7,094 nt of DNA, taken from an uncultured Senegalimassilia sp. (GTDB lineage: Bacteria; Actinomycetota; Coriobacteriia; Coriobacteriales; Eggerthellaceae). The notes beneath the pieces are model-generated. The model made no database searches, was not told the DNA's origin, and saw only the letters and a list, made by a program, of their open reading frames with translations. The translations under genes were made by a program, and so were the position numbers. Each line of letters starts with the position of its first letter. Within the stretch, counting starts at the first letter, position 1. Of this stretch, positions 5,100 to 7,094 are shown piece by piece. The stretch lies in the NCBI GenBank assembly GCA_934661765.1, contig CAKUJT010000116.1, positions 1 through 7,094 on the forward strand, written 5' to 3'.

Positions 5100-5780
5100 C
5101 TACCCTTCGGCGTTTCCCTTACCCGCAAAGTTTAGCGCATGCTCGCCCGTTGCGCGGAAAACGGCCCAGCTTGCGATGCGCTCGGCATCGTCGCCCATGC
5201 GCTCGAAGTACTTCGCCACCATGAGCAGCTCCGGCAGATGGCTGGCGCCCTGCGTCTCGCTGCGAATCAGATCGACCACCACCTGCTCGCAGCGGTCATA
5301 CAGGTCGTCCACCCCATCGTCCATGGCGAACACGCGTTGAGCTAGCGCCGCATCGGCCTGGGAGAACGCCTTGGAGGCAAGCGAGACCATGTTCGATACC
5401 TTGTCGGTGGCCTCGGCGAACTCGCTTTGCAGGTGCGAGACGGCCTTCGGCGTGAGCTGCTGAGAGAGGTACGCAACGTCACGCGTCATCTCGTCGATAT
5501 GCGCCAAGTCGCTGACCAGGCGAAACGCGCCGGTCACTTCCCGCAGATCATCGGCCACCAACGGTTGCTGCATGAGCATGATGTCAAGGCAACCGTCCTC
5601 GATGGCCTCGCGCAGCCTGCGAGCGGCTTTGCTGCCGGAAAGCACGCTTTCGGCAGCATCGGCGTCGCCGCCAAGCGCACGGCCCGCGGCCCGAACGTCG
5701 AGCACCGTCTTCTCGGACAGCTGATTGACCAGCGTGCCCAGCTCCTCCAGCTTGTTGATGTAACGGGTACGGGTCTTCAT
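5100..5780 (-). CDS. phoU: Phosphate transport and signalling regulator PhoU
   Basis: A 226-residue all-helical cytoplasmic protein with two PhoU repeats, normal length for the family. PhoU links the PstB ATPases to the PhoR kinase and keeps Pho signalling off when phosphate is plentiful. The second repeat carries the canonical metal-site motif as KYFERMGDDAERIA (about 190-203). The first repeat has a divergent form, SDLAHIDEMTRDVA (about 90-103), lacking the usual ERIGD. The ATG at 5780-5778 overlaps the pstB stop by one base (TGATG) and has AGGAAGG eight bases upstream (5795-5789), indicating translational coupling. An in-frame open stretch continues upstream inside pstB but is a shadow frame; the PhoU homology begins at this ATG. 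Confidence 0.95.
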   Translation of the reverse strand: MKTRTRYINKLEELGTLVNQLSEKTVLDVRAAGRALGGDADAAESVLSGSKAARRLREAIEDGCLDIMLMQQPLVADDLREVTGAFRLVSDLAHIDEMTRDVAYLSQQLTPKAVSHLQSEFAEATDKVSNMVSLASKAFSQADAALAQRVFAMDDGVDDLYDRCEQVVVDLIRSETQGASHLPELLMVAKYFERMGDDAERIASWAVFRATGEHALNFAGKGNAEG

Positions 5781-6586
5781 CAGCTGAACCTTCCTGTTAG
5801 GTAGTCTTTCGTCTTCTGCTGCACGGGGTTGCCGAACAGCTGCTTGGTAGGCCCGGATTCCACCAGCTCTCCCAGGTAGAAGAAGGCCGTCTTGTCTGCC
5901 ACGCGCGTGGCCTGCTGCATGTTGTGCGTGACCACCACCACGGTGCGCTCGCGGGCAAGCTGCACCATCAGCTCCTCGACGAGCGCCGTGGAGATGGGGT
6001 CGAGGGCGCTCGTGGGTTCGTCCATGAGCAGCACCTCGGGTTGCGTGGCCAAAGCGCGCGCGATGCACAGGCGCTGCTGCTGGCCACCTGAAAGCCCCAG
6101 GCCCGATTGGCCCAGCTTGTCGCGCACCTCGTCCCACAGGCCGGCGTCGCGCAAGCACTTCTCCACCAGCTCGTCTGCCTCGGCGCGGCCGAGCCTGCGC
6201 ATGCGACGCGGGCCGTACAGGATGTTGTCGCGGATGGACATGGGGAACGGGTTGGGGTGCTGGAACACCATGCCCACCCTTACGCGCAGCTCGTTGGCAT
6301 CGCCGCTGAAGATGTCGCGCCCCGCAACCTCGATGATGCCCCCGGTGCGTACGGTGGGAACGAAGTCGCACATGCGGTTGAAGGTGCGCAGCAGCGTGGA
6401 CTTGCCGCAACCGGAAGGCCCGATGAACGCCGTTGCGCGGTTTTTCGGGATGTCGAGCGTGACTCCTTTGAGCGCCTGGAAATCGCCATACCACAGGTTG
6501 AAATCGCGGATGGAGATCATGGGCTCGCCGTCCTGGGCGTGCGCGCCGCGCGCCGCCGTGGCCTGCCCGTTTTCGAAATCGGTCAT
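5780..6586 (-). CDS. pstB: Phosphate ABC transporter ATP-binding protein PstB (complete copy)
   Basis: A 268-residue ATPase subunit of the PstSCAB high-affinity phosphate importer, at the cytoplasmic face of the membrane. Walker A is GPSGCGKST (56-64), Q-loop Q109 in [12 protein letters not shown], signature LSGGQQQR (165-172), Walker B VLLMDEP with E190 and switch H221 in VVVVTHNM. The PstB C-terminus DYLTGRFS is present. It follows the other pstB stop by four bases and overlaps phoU by one. I kept the ATG at 6586; GGAAGG is about 13 bases upstream, rather far. The internal ATG at codon 23 ([12 protein letters not shown]) matches where many PstB proteins begin, so the polar first 22 residues may be an extension or an over-called start. 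All ATPase motifs are intact. Confidence 0.95.
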   Translation of the reverse strand: MTDFENGQATAARGAHAQDGEPMISIRDFNLWYGDFQALKGVTLDIPKNRATAFIGPSGCGKSTLLRTFNRMCDFVPTVRTGGIIEVAGRDIFSGDANELRVRVGMVFQHPNPFPMSIRDNILYGPRRMRRLGRAEADELVEKCLRDAGLWDEVRDKLGQSGLGLSGGQQQRLCIARALATQPEVLLMDEPTSALDPISTALVEELMVQLARERTVVVVTHNMQQATRVADKTAFFYLGELVESGPTKQLFGNPVQQKTKDYLTGRFS

Positions 6587-6590
6587 ATGA

Positions 6591-7094
6591 TCAGCCGAAC
6601 CTTCCCGTCAGATAGTCTTGCAAACGCTTATCCTCCGGCTGGCTGAACAGGCGCTTGGTGGGGCCGGTCTCCACCATATCGCCCACGTAGAAAAACGCCG
6701 TGTTGTCGGAAACGCGCGTCGCCTGCTCCATGTTGTGCGTCACGATGATGGCGCAGATGCCCGACTCGGCGATGGAGCGGATGGTCTCCTCCACCGTGAA
6801 CGTGGAGATAGGGTCGAGCGCGCTGCACGGCTCGTCGAACAGCACCACGTCGGGATGCATCGCAAGCGTACGGGCGATGCATAGGCGCTGCTGCTGACCG
6901 CCGGAAAGCGCGTAGGCGCTCTCGTCGAGCTTGTCGCGCACCTCATCCCACAGCGCGCCGGCGCGCAGGCTCTGCTCTACCAGCGCATCGCAATCCTCCT
7001 TGCCGCTCACCAGGCCGTGGCGCTTGGGGGCGAACAGGATGTTGTCGCGGATGGATTTGCGGAACGGCGTGGGCTGCTGGAACACCATGCCGAT
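6591..7094 (-). CDS. pstB: Second PstB-type ATP-binding protein, 5' part outside the window
   Basis: The last 167 residues of a PstB paralogue; the open frame continues past position 7094, so the Met at 7088 is not the start. Visible are Q-loop [11 protein letters not shown], signature LSGGQQQR, Walker B VVLFDEP, D-loop SALDP, switch [10 protein letters not shown] and the PstB ending DYLTGRFG. Walker A is out of view. Compared with the following pstB the family motifs agree, but the sequence has diverged (for example DEPCSALDP against DEPTSALDP and RKSIRDN against PMSIRDN), so this is an established paralogue pair rather than a recent copy. The gap to the next ATG is four bases. Gram-positives such as Bacillus subtilis also carry adjacent pstBA and pstBB. 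Confidence 0.93.
   Translation of the reverse strand: MGMVFQQPTPFRKSIRDNILFAPKRHGLVSGKEDCDALVEQSLRAGALWDEVRDKLDESAYALSGGQQQRLCIARTLAMHPDVVLFDEPCSALDPISTFTVEETIRSIAESGICAIIVTHNMEQATRVSDNTAFFYVGDMVETGPTKRLFSQPEDKRLQDYLTGRFG

Noticed and set aside
3591..5135. 514-codon open frame on the plus strand opposite both response regulators
   Set aside because: Antisense shadow spanning two genes and the repeat; His/Ala/Arg-rich with no family features.
5781..6494. Upstream in-frame extension of phoU through pstB (apparent 464-residue protein)
   Set aside because: The extension is pstB DNA read in another frame, Arg/His/Ala-rich. PhoU similarity begins at the ATG at 5780, which has its own ribosome-binding site.

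Overview
The window reads as high-GC (roughly 60-65% in genes) DNA from an actinobacterial-type genome. My best guess is a member of the Coriobacteriia (Eggerthella/Gordonibacter/Slackia-like). This rests on overall style: GC-rich codon use, GTG/TTG starts, strong Shine-Dalgarno sites, a Gram-positive-type LexA-like box and a 6S-like RNA beside rarA. No diagnostic marker gene is present. All protein genes lie on the minus strand, so transcription of the genes runs from high to low coordinates.

Right part (7094 down to 2050): a compact phosphate-uptake and phosphate-sensing cluster. In transcription order it holds a pstB copy cut by the window edge (6591-7094), a second complete pstB (5780-6586), phoU (5100-5780), an intergenic stretch with a tandem repeat and a palindrome (about 4911-5099), two consecutive PhoB/OmpR-type response regulators (4200-4910 and 3495-4187), and one PhoR-like membrane sensor kinase (2050-3483). 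Gaps inside the two sub-blocks are a few bases to about a dozen, and the pstB stop overlaps the phoU start by one base, so these are probably co-transcribed. The expected logic is that the Pst ABC transporter imports phosphate with PstB as ATPase. PhoU links transporter state to the kinase, and the kinase sets phosphorylation of one or both regulators. Two ATPase genes and two regulators for one kinase are the unusual part.

Middle (1650-2049): a 400-base gap without a protein gene. It carries a rarA promoter on the minus strand with a LexA-like box between its -35 and -10 hexamers. Divergent to it on the plus strand is a promoter followed by a ~172-176 nt structured RNA with long end-to-end pairing, a bubble hairpin and a terminal T-run. 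I call this a 6S RNA candidate.

Left part: rarA (195-1649), an AAA+ ATPase acting at stalled replication forks, then a 163-base gap with a weak inverted repeat. At the very edge is the start of another minus-strand gene (first ten codons only), recognised by a near-perfect Shine-Dalgarno.

The most noteworthy structures are the 6S-like RNA, the 118-base-period duplication that copies the leader, ribosome-binding site and first codons of the upstream regulator gene (leaving a decoy GTG start and a short overlapping reading frame), and the paired paralogues in the Pho cluster.
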